Below are positions 12,640-25,999 of a DNA stretch of 64,000 bases, piece after piece. Each line of letters starts with the position of its first letter. The first letter of the stretch is position 1. The DNA lies in the NCBI GenBank assembly GCA_947034895.1, contig OX344765.1:44459001-44523000 (forward strand), given 5' to 3'. Source of the DNA: Rhytidiadelphus loreus (lineage: Eukaryota; Streptophyta; Bryopsida; Hypnales; Hylocomiaceae). The notes beneath the pieces were generated by a model that saw nothing but the letters and a program-made list of their open reading frames with translations, did no database searches and was not told the origin of the DNA. Both the position numbers and the translations under genes were made by a program.

Positions 12640-13560
12640 AGGGCACCAAAAGTGTCCTCACACAGCCTGGAAGTCCAATTCAAAGTGCTATAGCTTTTGC
12701 ATCCAATGTTTGAATTCAATCAAACTTGTTGGGAAATATGCGTTCTTCTAGTTTGTGTGCTAAGATTTTTTTTTTAAATCCAAGATGTATTGATGTTTTG
12801 GAAGCCATTTGAAGTTTTTAGGTTCAATTGGAGTTCACCAAACTGCAATTTGATTGATGGCTGTAATTTTGGAGGCTTTTATCTCCTTCATCCAATGTTT
12901 GTTTTCAATAAAACTTGTTGGGTTTTGTTCCCCTCTAAGTCTAGTTATTGTGGTAAAATTTTCATGTCAGTTCAAGTTGTTTTGAATGTTTAGGAGCAAT
13001 TCAAAGTTCAAAATCCAGACATTTTTGGATTACAAATAACTTCGGTGGCTTGTCTCTTCTTCATATAATGTCCATTTCCAATGAATTTTTTAGGAAAGTT
13101 GCGCATACTGATCTAGTTTGTGTGGTTAAAATTTCATATCAATCCAAGAAGCTACAAGTGTCTAAGAAACATTTTAGTAGAAGGAGGTTTAGCCTTATAT
13201 GTGTTTTTTGCAACTTCTTTTTTGCTTTTTTTATACATTTCAAAGCCATTTTGCAGACACAATGAGTCATTTGAACGGTGTTTTCTTTCACCAATGTGTT
13301 TGTATGTTGTTTTTGAAGCACTTTATAGTTTAAAGTTTTTTCATTTGAGTAGGTTTAGAAATCAAATTCCACTTCCAAATGTGTTGCTAGGAAAATTTCA
13401 GCATCCTTTTTCAACACTAAAACATTCTAATTTTGCAATCTATGCTACCAAATGACTCCAAATTTGATTCACGTCATCTACAACATGTACAGTTAAGAAT
13501 TTTATACCTTGATGACATTTAGACCTATAACACTTCAAAAACAATGATGTTTTTAAACCC
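12640..13560 (+). repeat. Long non-coding repeat, copy 2
   Basis: This is a same-orientation diverged copy of 3,140-4,080 and runs through the same ordered blocks to TCTATGCTACCAAATG. It has no conserved reading frame. Confidence 0.7.
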
Positions 13561-14779
13561 AAAAAGGTCCCGGGCATGTAGGAATCAATCCTCAGGCAGG
13601 GAAATAATTCTAGCATCTTCAACCATTGTTGTTTCAGTTTTGTAAACTTGGAGAAGGGGTTCAGGGCCAACAAAAAAAACTTGCAATTCATGCCACCTTT
13701 GAAAACCACCACTGACATGCCTGTCAAACAGAAGTTGCATTCCTAAAATCAATCACTTCAAAAGAAGTGACGGACATCCAGATCCTTCCAGAGAGCAACT
13801 CAGACTCCGCTACTGTTGACAGCTTTCAATCGCAAACTGATGAATCAATCAAGAAACAAACACTGAAGTTCAGAGACTGGAACCCGGAGAGACGAAGATC
13901 AAGTCTCTGGCAGCGACAATGTTTGAGGCTTTGTCCTTTTCTAGAAAACACTGCTCTCAGTAGCAAGTTGTAGCAGTGGCTTGCTTTTTCAGTACTGTAG
14001 CAATCCACTCAAGCTTTCTCACATTTCCCAAAGATAAAAGCTTTAATTTGTGAATGCAAGACATACTCCCCCTCCGGTGAGAAAAACAATACATCCATAC
14101 CTTGACATACCTTAAATTAGGTTGTTTGTTTTGTTTGTTACAATATGATCTCCAGAACCATGCGTCCTCCAGTCACATTTTTGGTATTGTATGAAAGGTC
14201 TTTGTGAGGATGGGTTTTGTTTCGTGGCATTTGGACCTACAATGTGAAATTTATGGATTTTTGAGTTATTTGAAAATACAACATTGATATTGCTCTTAGT
14301 GTGTAAATTGAAGTCTAAATGATATTCAAAACAATTTACAAACATTGTTTGGTGGAATTACTATAGTGTTTGGAGGGGATTTTTGCCAAATATCACTTGT
14401 TCTTCCCAAAGGATCATGAGAGCACATTGTTGATGCATCACTTTGAAGGTCAAATGTTGTGGTGGGACATGGAGGTACTGAGTTTGATACAAAATATGCG
14501 TTCGGTTGTGTTATTTCCAAAATATCAAGCATTTGCGAGGTGGCTCATTTTGTCTTAGAAGCAACAAACTTCCTAAAAATATAGTGCATGGCAGTAATAT
14601 TCAATCATTACATGATGATATTGGGCTCCTAGAAATGTTACTTTAGAGGTCAAGTTATTTTTGCAATAATCCCCTCCAAACATAGAATGATGTTTTGATG
14701 TTATTAACAACCAATTTTTTTAATATTATGAGGAGACTTTCAAACATTCTTGGTAGCCAAAACTCCCATAAGGTGAAGG
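13561..14779. other. Intergenic, no gene
   Basis: Slightly less AT-rich sequence without a convincing coding frame. Overlapping short frames on both strands at 13,767-14,008 look random. Confidence 0.5.
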
Positions 14780-15150
14780 CACCCTAAACCGTCCTTGTAC
14801 CTATTCTTGTACCTTAGATTGCTTCTTAATGTGTCCCTAGACTTTAGTTAATGTGTTCTTCAATTGTTTACCTCTGATTTGTTGACGCATTTGAAGGACA
14901 TATACTTAACTTTGATTTTCTAACTATTGATTTTTGCAGATTTCCGTTTAGGATCCACCCATATGACAATTTCTATGGTCTAGGGAGTCAGCACTTTGAA
15001 AAATCATAGAAATTACATACTACATCCGAAAAATCTTTTTTTTTTTTAATATTCATGATTTTCACTTGCTAATACTACAAAATATCATTTTAAGAGAAAG
15101 GTGTCACCAAATATACTGAATTGTTTATATTGACAGTTTTGGGTGCTTCC
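14780..15150 (+). repeat. Dispersed repeat, copy 1
   Basis: The stretch aligns with 21,460-21,790 in the same orientation. Shared blocks are TGTACC-TAGATT, GATTTTCTNA, ATATGACANTTTC-ATGGTCTA, TTGCTAATACTACAAAA, and a closing GACANTTTT block. Non-coding and diverged. Confidence 0.6.
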
Positions 15151-16559
15151 ACCTTACTAGAAGCAGAAGCAAACAATGCCAACATTTATTTGAGGAAATA
15201 TCTAGATTCAACAGAACTTTCACATTTGCCACCTTAAAGCTTTGTCTCAAAGTTGGATGCCTAATTATTATTCTCAAGAACATCGCTCCAATAAAAGGCT
15301 TATATAACAATTGCAGACTTATTGTGACATGTATGGATACTTGAGTTATTGAAGTTCACATACTTTTGAAGATCAATCCAGTCAAATAACTTTCATTTAC
15401 TAAATGAAGATACAACCATTGACAAATAAAATTCCATTAAAATTCTCTTGATGATAATTTCCTATTAGACTTGCATTTTCTCTTACGTTCAACAAAGCAC
15501 ATGGGCAATATGAGAAAAAAATTCAGCATTGATTTACAAAAAATGGTATTAGTTTATCATGAGGTGTTGCTAGACTAATAAAGTGTATAGATACTATTTT
15601 GGTATGCCAAAAAATAAAAAATATGTAGAAGTTTATAAACATTAAATATGTATAAGGTGTCAATAAAGTATTTTTTTGCAAGGTGGCATTTATAAATGAC
15701 ATCCTAATGGTTGTGGTAACAACATAGGGCATACTAATCTAAATATGAAGGTATAGCCCTATAGTTGCAAGAGCCATATTAATTTTGTACTTGAGTTTGT
15801 ACTACCACAATGGGCTCCAAGCTTAAACTACTCATTAAAATCAATGGTGACATCCAATGGAATAAATATCTCAATTAATAACTTTTTTTTATAAAGGACA
15901 AGAATATACACAAAAATGTAGAAAAAGAAATAAACTTTTGTTTATACACATGTTCAATTTTTTAACATTTACATGTTTTACACTAGAAGAAATCCCTTGT
16001 TGAAATATGCCAATCTTGCCTTTCACTTAGGATAATATGGAATTGCTTGAAATGCACATAATTGAAGCATGCTAAAACAACATCAACTTACATGTTGTTT
16101 CAAGTATTTTCTCAATGACATACAAACAAATGACATTTGAATGATTGAAGTGTGATCCAAATGTCACTTGGGATGTCAATTCAATAGTGAAGCATATTTT
16201 CTAATGTTACCTAATTATAAAATAGATATTTATTGCTTGTAATAGGCCTCCAGTACTTTTTGTTTTACATTCCTTTCAACATTAAATACACATTTATTAC
16301 AAGTCCTTCCCTTTTTTCCAATTTCAATCACATACCATAAATACACATATCTTGTGAGAACAAATGCCCTACTCTTTTGTACTTTGTATGTCATATGCTC
16401 AAATAATATCTTTATTGTTTACTATGTTTATATACAAAATTCAATGAATGTACATTTGAGTTAGCTAGAGTACTACTTGTAAAGTCCTACATTCACTTCA
16501 AGCATATTCAATGCTAAAAGATGGCTTCAAAATAAGTAAAATAGAACATGCACACTTGT
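15151..16559. other. AT-rich intergenic, no gene
   Basis: Nothing beyond short chance frames was seen. Confidence 0.5.
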
Positions 16560-16793
16560 TTAACCCCTTAGCATTCCAATGTCCAAAATTTGGGCGATGA
16601 ATGGAGAAGTTTCAAGATCTGTTTTTTATCACAAAACTTCTTATTCATCCAAACCAATACTTGACTTTTTTTAAACCACATTTTATATATGATAAATTTG
16701 ATGAAATTGAGGTAAATAATATATATTTATAAAATATAAGCAAAAATATCCAAAAATTCAAGAAAAGATTCAAGTGCCAAGGAGGTAATATTG
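16560..16793. mobile_element. Short TTAA/CCCCTTA element, copy E4 (about 234 bp)
   Basis: The left end is TTAA-CCCCTTAGCATTCCAA. The degenerate right end reads TGCCAAGGAGG-TAA. The interior (ATTCATCCAA, GATGAAATTG, ATATAAGCAAAAAT) aligns with 34,684-34,882, so E4 and E5 are two members of one MITE-like family. Confidence 0.55.
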
Positions 16794-17829
16794 TAAGGAC
16801 TGTAGAGCTAGAGAGTGGAGTAAAAATGATTTCAAAAGCACATAAGAAGATGAAGAATGGTAATTTTTCATTTAATTTTTATTAAGACTTCCTTGAGTGT
16901 GTACATAGTGTATCATAGTAAAAATTTCTTCATTGGAAGTATTATTGATTATTTTGTAAAAGTGGTTAATTCAAAGATCATGAAAGATGCTTTCTTGTAG
17001 TATATTTTAGCAATTTATAGCTCTTTCCTCAAGATCTGAATTTCAAGCATGAAAATGACCATTTTTGAATCTAATGGCAACTATCAAGTCTATTTTCTAT
17101 TGCAATTTGAAGGATTTTCAGATTTTTTTCAAGCATATTTTGTATTTGATATGATTTTTTTCACTATTACCTCAAGAATTCACAATAATTTCAAGTCATC
17201 ACCAATAAAATTGATTTTATAAAAATTTATAGATGACATGTGATTTCAACTCTAAAAACTCAAAATAAAACTTTTCATTCATATACAATGGAAAAAGGGA
17301 GCACAAAGTGAGGAGGAATTTGTTGTTTGAATGTAAGGTAGGTTAGGTAGTATGCTCTAAAAGTGACCATTTAAGGATGGGTCTGCCTTTTTCATAGGTT
17401 TTTATGAACAAAAATATTTTTAGATCATTTTTCAAAGAAATAGATGTGGAACTTAACACAAGTGGTTTTGTATTTTTCCAAGCATTTTTGAACTACTTAC
17501 AAATTTTCAAAGATTTGGAGTATAGGCATCTATTTCTGACCATAGGTCTCCCAAATCCATCCACTTGCAACTTGTAAAGAAATGTGCAGAAATCAAAGAT
17601 AATGATTGGCTCTTACAATAGAAAAACAATTTTTCCTCAATTCATTCAATTGCTAAAGTGGTTCATTTAAGGATCACCTCATCCCTATTCTCCAACTAAA
17701 AATAGGGGCAATTTGAAAGAGACAAGCGCTTTTAGAGCATACTACCTTATTGGAGGCAACAAATGCCCATTGCCCAAATGTTCAAGTATAGAAAATGTGC
17801 CATGAGTCATGGGCTTGTCTTAATTATAT
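16794..17829. other. AT-rich intergenic, no gene
   Basis: The block GCATACTACCT near 17,738 mirrors AGGTAGTATGCTCTAAAA near 17,344, giving an imperfect inverted pair 0.4 kb apart (AGAGCATACTACCT facing AGGTAGTATGCTCT). It could mark another small inverted-repeat element at about 17,336-17,750. Confidence 0.45.
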
Positions 17830-18060
17830 TTACAATACAATGAGGTACAATTCATTTACGAATTTTTCAGTCAGATTTCACTAGAAAGTGCAACAACTTT
17901 AGAAAGCTCTAGTGTGCTAAAAAATGAGCCGATGTTGAAACCACAAATTGCGTTGGAATTGCAATGAAGTGCGCTTCAAATTCATGACAAGTGAAAAATG
18001 AATAATTAAAAATCATACAACAATTTGGATTCCTCTTGTACACTACCTACCATTTTATAG
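17830..18060 (+). repeat. Repeat related to the flank of the Tc1-like relic
   Basis: Blocks TTCATTTACGAATTTT, ATTTCACTA, AGAAAGCT and AAATGAGCCGAT followed by a TTGAAACC-like block align with 23,270-23,460, which lies immediately beyond the stop end of the Tc1-like transposase relic. It may be a second 3' end of the same element family. The alignment is patchy. Confidence 0.45.
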
Positions 18061-18982
18061 AGAACCTTTGGAAGATAGTCAAAGATTTTTTTGCATTTGG
18101 ACAAAGAACAAGCAAGAAATCATACAAGCAATTCAAGTGGTACGGAAATAAGTATCTCTAAAGCAATTGTGAAGGTTCATTTCTTATATATATCATTGAA
18201 TACAAGTTGTAATTTTCACAAATGTTGGCAATACTCATTGGAAGATATTTGGGGCCTTCGGAAGTCTGTGAGTTTTCGACTCTAAAATTTGTCTCGACTA
18301 CGTTGGGAACGCTACCAGCTGCACAATCTATCGTGGTGGTGACAATGCCACATCATTTTTTGAAAAAATAAAAATAAAAATTCAACTTTTTTTGTATTTT
18401 AGAAATTTTAAACTTTCTTTTATTAATTTTTTTTTACCATACCGGCCACGTTCTTTTATTGCCGCGGGAATATCATTAGTAATAGGCTTGAAATGGGTTG
18501 TTTTTGCCCTCAAATTCCCTCTAATGATAGTGCAGAGTGTATAGAAAACATCAAATTCTTTGTATGATTTTCAATTACATACATGTGTTTGTAATGATGA
18601 TAAAGTAGACTTCAGTGTGATTTCAACATAATTCAAAATTCAAAATTCCATTCATTTTTTATCGCACATAGGCCTCCCAAAATTCTCCTAATCTCAGCAA
18701 AATCCAGAAATTCATAAATGAACTGTACCCTATTGTATTGTAGTAAGGTAAACCAACTCCATTATGGTCAAGTGATTCATAGTGCACACCTACCAAATGA
18801 CCCCATCATGGTTTTTTGAGTTTTTCAGATTTTGGCTTCAATGCATGTCTTATATGACAGTAATGAAGTAAGGTAAACTAGCCCATGACAAGCAAATTGC
18901 CCAATGCAAACACCTAGAAAACCACCCATTATAGTCTTATATCAATCTATGGCAAATTTTTACTAATAAATAACATTAAGAC
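18061..18982. other. Intergenic, no gene
   Basis: No coding region or RNA gene was seen. The GC level rises briefly at 18,285-18,345 and 18,440-18,470 without a recognisable feature. Confidence 0.45.
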
Positions 18983-19916
18983 TTTACCCCCTAAAGTCCC
19001 ATTGTCCCCTCGGGGGACAATTTGGAATTCGGGCAGGTTCCTATAGGCTGAAATTTTACCCTAATTTTTTGAAACTTTTTTTGAAGATAGAAAATCTGAT
19101 AAGCTTTGTGGGAATATAATTTTTATTTCAATTGGTGCCCGGAAGCAAAAGTTATACCACAAAAAGCCTGAAACTGAACTCGGCGGGCAGTACAAAAAAT
19201 ATTGCAAAAATTCAAAATAATTTTTTTTGAATTTTTTTTCTCAAAGATAATGTTTTTGTCTACATCTAAAGCTTTGATTCATTCCACTTTGATTAGTGAT
19301 GTGAAAGTTATGAACAATCTTATTTTTCGGGCAATCTAAGCATCTTTTTGAAAAAAAACACTTGTAGGATTCATCTTAGAATGCAATTTTCAAATTTTTT
19401 CAATTTTTTTTTTTTGAAAAGGTTAAATTTGCTTGTTAGAACAATCTCACTGTTGGGATTATAGTATTTCAATTCCATCTATGAGCTATTATCAATTTAG
19501 TTTTTCTTTCAATCTTGGACCTACTTCTACTTGACAATTTTTTGAAGTATGAAAATCAAGTTTTTATTTTTTGAATTTTTTTTCCTAGACTCCCAACTCA
19601 ATTCTTCAACACAATAAATTTTAAATTCAAACTCTACAATGTAATTTTTTTCCACAAATAGAGATCAAAGTCATCTAAAATTGCAGTCCAGTGTTCAAAA
19701 AAACTTGTTTTTTCAACTTTGAATGCTCATATCTCTCAATCTGTACGGTCAAACTTCATGATATTTTTACCACATGATCTAAAACAAGTAAAGTCTAAGA
19801 TCCTACGGTTCAGTTCCAAAAAACAATTTGTTTTTGTTTTTTTGGACTAACGCAGTAGAAATGGCAGTTTTGAGTGGTTTTTGACAGAAAAATGGCCTTG
19901 GGACTTTAGAGGTTAA
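18983..19916. mobile_element. TTAA-type inverted-repeat element, copy E6 (934 bp)
   Basis: The left end is TTTA-CCCCCTAAAGTCCCATTG and the right end is CCTTGGGACTTTAGAGG-TTAA. The body is homologous, in inverted orientation, to E2 (7,370-8,829); shared blocks include AATTGGTGC, GAAGTTAT-like and TTTGATTCATTCCA. Non-coding. Confidence 0.65.
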
Positions 19917-20639
19917 TAGGTTGGTTAGTGGCTGAAATCAATGCCTTGGGTGATAGTGATGGAGTTATTAGTGACTACAATAGGACCTTCTACCTCTCTA
20001 GTGTAAATTCATTATAAGAACCAACTTTTTCTTATTCCTTTATGTCATGTCCACTTTAGAAAATATTGTGACCATGTTAGAAAATTTTGAGACTGCTTTA
20101 GATGGTCAGATGACCATTATGAGTACACTTTGTGGTGATTTTGGAGTAGTCTAGAGACTGTTTGGGGCCAATTGAGCAGCACCCTTCAAAAATTCATAGC
20201 AAATTGGTAATTTTTCAAAAAAATAAAATTTCAATTGCTCTTTGCAAAAAAAGGATGTGAACAAGGCAAACTAACCATTCTGCTTGTCATAGGTTGGTTT
20301 TACCTTAGTTAGTGACTTCATGAGGAACTTCTAATTTTTCAGTGAGAGTTCATTGTGAGAATTGACATTTTAGGCCTTCTATGTTAGACAAGACTTTAAC
20401 TGCTTTAGGTGAGCCAAATGAGCATGATGGATTCATATTTTGTTGGTTTTCTGGTAGTCTATAGACTCTTATGGGCAAAGATGCATTGAGCACTTCAAAA
20501 ATTCATAGCAAATTCATACTTTGTCAAAAAAAACATAATTTCAATTGCTCTCATTTTTTTTTACACTTGTAGTCCTGTGAGAAATAAATTGAAAAATTTC
20601 AGTAACCACATGATGTCAAACTCCTTATTCTAACCACAA

Positions 20640-21300
20640 TGGCGTGGTTTACCCTATAGTGGAAGGCCTCCTGCAATGTGAGAGCCTGAAGGTCAGGTCT
20701 CTCACATCATGGGAGGCCTTCGGGGGGAGAGCTCCCACTGCATTAAGCACTGAGCAAATAGGAAGAAATCGTGCCCTAACGTGGAAGATGAATCTTATAG
20801 TGCTTGGCATTGTAAGCAGTGCCAAGGAATGTAACATGGGCCATTCTGATATTTGTGTAGGAGTCCAGCAGCTCAGTGCTAACGTCTCTACTGCTCATGC
20901 TCAGCACACAAATCTCAAAGTCATTCTTGGGAGGTGCCCTACCGTACTCTTAAGTTATATCATATTGAAGCAGAAACACAATCATAAATTTCCTCTTCAC
21001 ATTTATCACGACAGGTAGACAAGTACGCTCAAACAGTGGTTTGCACTGCTGCTGAATTGCAGCCATCTCAGTATCGCTTGAGCATTTCAATTTCAGGGAA
21101 AAATGAAGTCTCCGATCAGGAGACAGTTTCGAACTATTGCAAAAATCTGAGAGGAAGACGTTAAGAGGTGCTGAAGACTATTTACTTGCACAGCATTCCA
21201 GAGGAGCTGCGTCAACACTCTTTGGAAAAGGATTCGATTTGTGCACAATCTTGAGCTCATCTCAAATGGGAGATATCAAACGTTACGTGAAGTGAGATGT
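20640..21300 (+). other. Possible gene fragment, unidentified
   Basis: GC content and codon pattern rise here compared with the flanks. One frame near 20,742-20,838 gives a Cys-rich stretch ending HCKQCQGM, interrupted by stops. A second frame near 21,147-21,295 reads LRGAEDYLLAQHSRGAA without stops. The pieces are in different frames and have no recognisable splice links. It may be a captured or decayed gene fragment; I cannot name the family. Confidence 0.3.
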
Positions 21301-21459
21301 GTACAAGAAGTGAGTTGTGTGACCCTCATTGAAGGCCTTATATGTTCTCTACAATGAATTCCCAAGAGTTTCAATCATTTTTGTGGTTGCCAAATATTGT
21401 GTTGAAGGGTGAATTCTCACATCTACTAAAGAGAGTTAAGGTGAAAACATCCATTCTTG

Positions 21460-21790
21460 TCTTTGTATCCATTCATGTACCCTAGATTTCCATTAAACCA
21501 TCCTTAAACTTCCATTAAGGTGTCCATGAAAAGCGTCATTAAATCGTTCCCATGCTTTATTGTGATTGGTTGATTTTCTGAGATTTTGGTTTTAGATTCA
21601 CCTGTATGATAGTTTCAATGGTCTATGGAACTTTCATTTTGAAAATTTATAGAAAGTACATGCCATATTCAAAAAATCTTTTTTTATAAAAAATTCATGA
21701 TTTTGAATTGCTAATACTACAAAAGTATTATTAGGAAAGGTACCTCTAGTTATGCTAAATTACTTATTTGACATTTTTCAGTGCGTCCTC
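21460..21790 (+). repeat. Dispersed repeat, copy 2
   Basis: This is a diverged same-orientation copy of 14,780-15,150. Confidence 0.6.
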
Positions 21791-23269
21791 CATATGTCTT
21801 GAAGGTTAATAAAAAATATGACCAAAAACTCCATGGCAATGCAAGAAAACACAAGTCATGGAGTTTTTCTTGCATTCCAATTACAACTAATGCATGCATT
21901 GTACAATCACCTTCAATAAGCTTTCACACTTTTTTAGTGTGCATCCCTCTTGCATTCTACAAGTTGTCAACTTCAATTAATGATATCAATTAAAATACTA
22001 GAAGGTGGTTGCAAGAAAGATTGGTCAATTTTTGTGTTATTTTGCCAAATTGGTTCTATCTTCCCCTATAACTTTTGAAGCATGAAGCCGATGGACTTGA
22101 AATTTTGTTTGTTTGTGCATGTCTTGATTGTAATTGTATCCCTTATTTTTCAAAAGAATTAAAAATCATTTTATATTTAAAAGTCAATTTTGCTAATTTA
22201 TCATACTTTTGGATATAGGGGGGTTGAGTACTATTGAGTACTTTAAATTAATGATCTAGAGCTAAATTTTTTGTGGTTTATTCCCATAGTAGGTGGGTAT
22301 GTTTCCAACAAAGGGTATCTAAAAATGCATTATTTGTCCTCTATGTTCATGCAAATAGGGCTCCCTAGCACACACACTTTTGAACATTCAAGATGGTTTT
22401 GACCTCATTCTTTTGGTGAAAATTCATCAACATCAAGTCCTCTCAAATTCCAGATTTTATTTATTTATATTTCACTATGGTTGATTTCTTATAAATTAAA
22501 ACCTCGACATACCCCTTTTTTGGGACATAGTCTTGGACATAGAGTTATGGGTAGAAAAGTATAGCAAATTTGCTTTATCATAAACAACCAAGCAACTATG
22601 CTACGAGAGGCTTGTCCTCTTATTATTGGTTTGCTTTTAGATTAGGATAGATACTCAAAATTCCTTAGGGTAACTTTTGTCAATGCAAAGCTTCCTTCTT
22701 TTTGGTCTAGAGCTAATTAATAAAAGCCAAAGAAGTGAAAGCAATGACCTTCTCACTTAAGTCAACTCATTTTAGAACGTTGAAATGTTGAATCCTTTGG
22801 TTGTAGAACTGAGTTGCATCACACATTTGCCTGCATTATTCCATTGATGTGTGCTAAGTGTACATGATCCTTTGAAATGTAAGCATGGGTGGAAATCATG
22901 TCCAATAAGGGAGTCTATCCAACTTCAATGTAATTCATCAATTAGGTGGATACATCCAAAATTGCACCTTGTCTAAAGTTGCCATCATCACTTTGTGTGC
23001 ATTTTCAAAATCAATATGTACTTATGTTGAAGAAATGATTTTAGAACATTTATCAAAAACTTTAACCCTTCATAACTTTTGTTGAGGGTATCCAAATGTT
23101 ATATTCTTTTGTGCATCGGAACCTCCTTTCATTTGTCAACAAGAAAATATGAAATTTGATGAGTCTAATGTTAAAAAAAATGGTGCTTTTGGGTGTCCCT
23201 ACCTTAGATTAATAATCAATTTTAGTGAAGTTGGGACCTCCTTGGTTGGAATACGACATGATGTTCACT
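21791..23269. other. Intergenic, no gene
   Basis: AT-rich sequence. A stretch near 22,950-23,110 (CATCACTTTGTGTGCAT, TCATAACTTTTG, GGTATCCA) resembles 10,195-10,375, so it is probably another dispersed repeat pair. No coding region was seen. Confidence 0.45.
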
Positions 23270-23460
23270 ATTGTGCAGTAAGGTCTACTTCATTTACGAA
23301 TTTTGTGTTGCAGCAGTATTCACTAACAATTTCAGAAACTTCAGAAAGCCATATTATGTTCCAAAATGAACCGATTTTGGAACCAAAAGTTGCATTAGGA
23401 TCGTATAGGAGAGTACTTCAACATCAAAAGAGATATTTACATTGAAACTTCAAAACAATA
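23270..23460 (+). repeat. Repeat adjoining the Tc1-like relic
   Basis: This stretch aligns with 17,830-18,060 and abuts the 3' end of the minus-strand Tc1-like transposase relic, so it may be that element's terminal non-coding part. Confidence 0.45.
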
Positions 23461-23486
23461 CAACATTTTTTTAGTATAGAATGTCT

Positions 23487-23760
23487 ACCATCTAGTACAA
23501 CAGCCCATGGCTGAAATCACTGCTTGAATTCAATTGGGCATGCTCGCAATCAATGTTTGTAGTTGCTCTAGATTAACACCATTCCACATTTCTTGAATGC
23601 ATTCAATCATTTCTTGTTTGTTCTTAGGCTCTTCATGGTGGTGTAGCAAATCCTTCACGATTTCCACAAGTTTTCTATTGGATTTAAGTCGGGGAGTTTG
23701 GAGGTCAATCTAACTTTTTCATGCCGTGAGCTCTTTTCCACATTGCAGGAGCATTCCAAT
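23487..23760 (-). pseudogene. Tc1-like transposase C-terminus, decayed
   Basis: Read on the minus strand, this encodes the end of a Tc1/mariner DDE transposase. Visible in order are NAPAMWKRAHGMKKLD, a stop where Trp of WPPNSP is expected, PDLNPIENLW in the next frame, KDLLHHHEEPKNKQEMIECI, then a QEMWNGV block, LIASMPN, and a stop before IQAVISAMG. DLNPIENLW holds the third catalytic acid (Glu) of the DD34E Tc1 family. At least two stops and two frameshifts separate the blocks, and the N-terminal two thirds is missing. This is a fossil fragment of about 90 residues. Confidence 0.8.
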
Positions 23761-25999
23761 GATCAAAGATCTCTCACTATCGCTCATTGTCCTCATTCAC
23801 ATTTTGATGTGAGTGAAAAAACGATGCCCATAAGCATTGAATGAAACAATTGTTGAACGAAGTCAAGGACAAAATGAAATAGAGAAACTCACTTGAATGG
23901 ACGAAGCAAAGTTGAGAAATTACAAGCAAAATGAAATCGCAGTTGGAGTCGAAGTTGAAATGGAAATCCAAACTGCAATGAAAATTGAAATTGAAATGTG
24001 AAACAGGTCCGGAAGCTAGATGAGGAATGGAGCAATAGAACTAGGACAGAGAAACAATCGCACGAAAGTTTTGGAGTTAAACCATAAGCATCGTCCTACG
24101 TACCCACACCAAGCCTCATAATCATCGTCCTCCCTACATACCGACAAGTTTGTTGGACGGGGCAACCATTTTTTGCAACCGAACGAACTACTCGGAGAAG
24201 AGACTGCTTGGACTTCGAATTCGAGTTGAATACCTGACACACCTCACATACCTTTACAAGAGTTTCATGTGACAATTGCTGTGGCACAAGCCACATCCAC
24301 CGAAACTTGATGACACATACTTGTCTATATTTGCCTTCATTTTTATCAAACATGTACTCCGTATAACGGTATTTATGAGGACCGGTAGTCTGATAGGACT
24401 TGAATCAAGTTCCTCTGCGTATGTCCCTTCCATAACTGGGTACTATATCCTCAATTTCCTCATTGACATTGGTCTTCAAATTATGTTGATAAAAATAAAG
24501 AATCAAACTCCAAACTTTCCAGTCATCAAACATAATGCCAACCAGCTCTCTTCTCCAAGTGGCACACAGGTGCGGATCAAGAGCATTTTAAAAGGAAACC
24601 CGACAGGGTAAGTTACTAAGTATCGACGAATTAGACATGCGTTTCTAACATACTTTGAGTGTCAGTTTACACTTTGGCTGACTTCTTTTGAGGGTCTCAA
24701 AATGGCCTACAAGTGTGTAATAAAATTGCTAATTAAGGCTTCCAATGTAAGGATTTGGTTCCTGTTCAGCAACATGTTTGTTGTGTGTAACATAATGCAA
24801 TTCCCTTAACCAGAGTTACGTCGCGATTTGCACAATGCAGACACACGTACACACAGCGCTATTGAAGGCACAAATCCTGTTTGAATACGTTTTATGCCTG
24901 TCAAAGACAACTTCCCACGGAAGCTAATTTCCGTGGCCTCGAATTTCAGGCACGAAACACGATTGACTAAAATATCCCTCGACTGTCGCACCGCACAATG
25001 CATTTCGAAACTCCACAAAGCAATAAATTGCAAACACTCAGAATTGCAATACTATAAGGCATACACTCACAATTCCATAAAACGCCGCACCTGTGACGAA
25101 GAATGACGTGCGCAACCGACTCCACCTTCCTTGTGACGTCACCCCCCTGCAACCAACTCAAACTGATCTAGGAAGCTTCTTCCACGACTGCCAAGTGCAA
25201 TCTAAAACAGACGAGCGAACTTCACTTGCAGATCTCAATTTCTCACATTAAGTGGCTGCGAGTGGTCGAGTGCCAGTTTGCAATCGCTTTTTCAATTTAT
25301 CCGCAAACAATAAAAAAATACAAAAAATCAGTGCGTCACTTTCGACGAAGCGCTCTAAAGTTGAAAGCCGACCCGAACGAACGGGAGCAGTTCGACATCA
25401 ACAGGATGACCATGGAATTCGCCGCATCCTTCGACTCCGCACAACACGCAACTCAGTCTCATCGAAACCCTCGCAAACCCAGGAATTTTATTTTACGATT
25501 CGAAAAATGATATCTGGACACAAGCTCGGAACCCTAAACCCTGAAAACCCTCGGCTATCAAGGACGGTCGCGAGGTTATGAATCACGTTCGTCCAGATTC
25601 CAGAATCTTCGTCTAAAGGTAAACGACATTTGTATTCCGTCGACGACTGACACGACTTTCGTTGCGAGGGTTGGGGGAAGACAAGGCCTGGGTTGGCTGC
25701 TACAGTACGAACCAATGAGTGGGGGTTGTACCCTATCCTTGCCTTGATGCGATTGGCGGCTGAAATTCTTCAGGTGTCTGTGAAATCTGCGTGTGATGGC
25801 CGCGTCACTCCAGCACGCCAGCGTGGCTGCTGAGTCAGCCTGGTGTCCACCCATTCACGGTAGCTTTTGTTTCATGCACTTCCCCGTGGCGATGCCGGCC
25901 TGCTGACTAGGCATACTGACTCAGCACCTCGGCCTCCTCCACCGTTCCTTTAGAACCGTTCTATAGGGGAGAAACAATTTTTTTTCATTTAAAAAACTT
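23761..25999. other. Intergenic, GC-richer from about 24,800 to 25,950
   Basis: Short overlapping frames on both strands were examined and none shows a domain or splice-linked continuation. The GC-richer block with CpG-containing words could be a promoter or first-exon region of an unidentified gene, but nothing decides it. Confidence 0.4.

Noticed and set aside
24806..25854. Several 70-110 codon frames on both strands in the GC-richer block
   Set aside because: They overlap each other in many frames, with no motifs and no splice-linked continuation.
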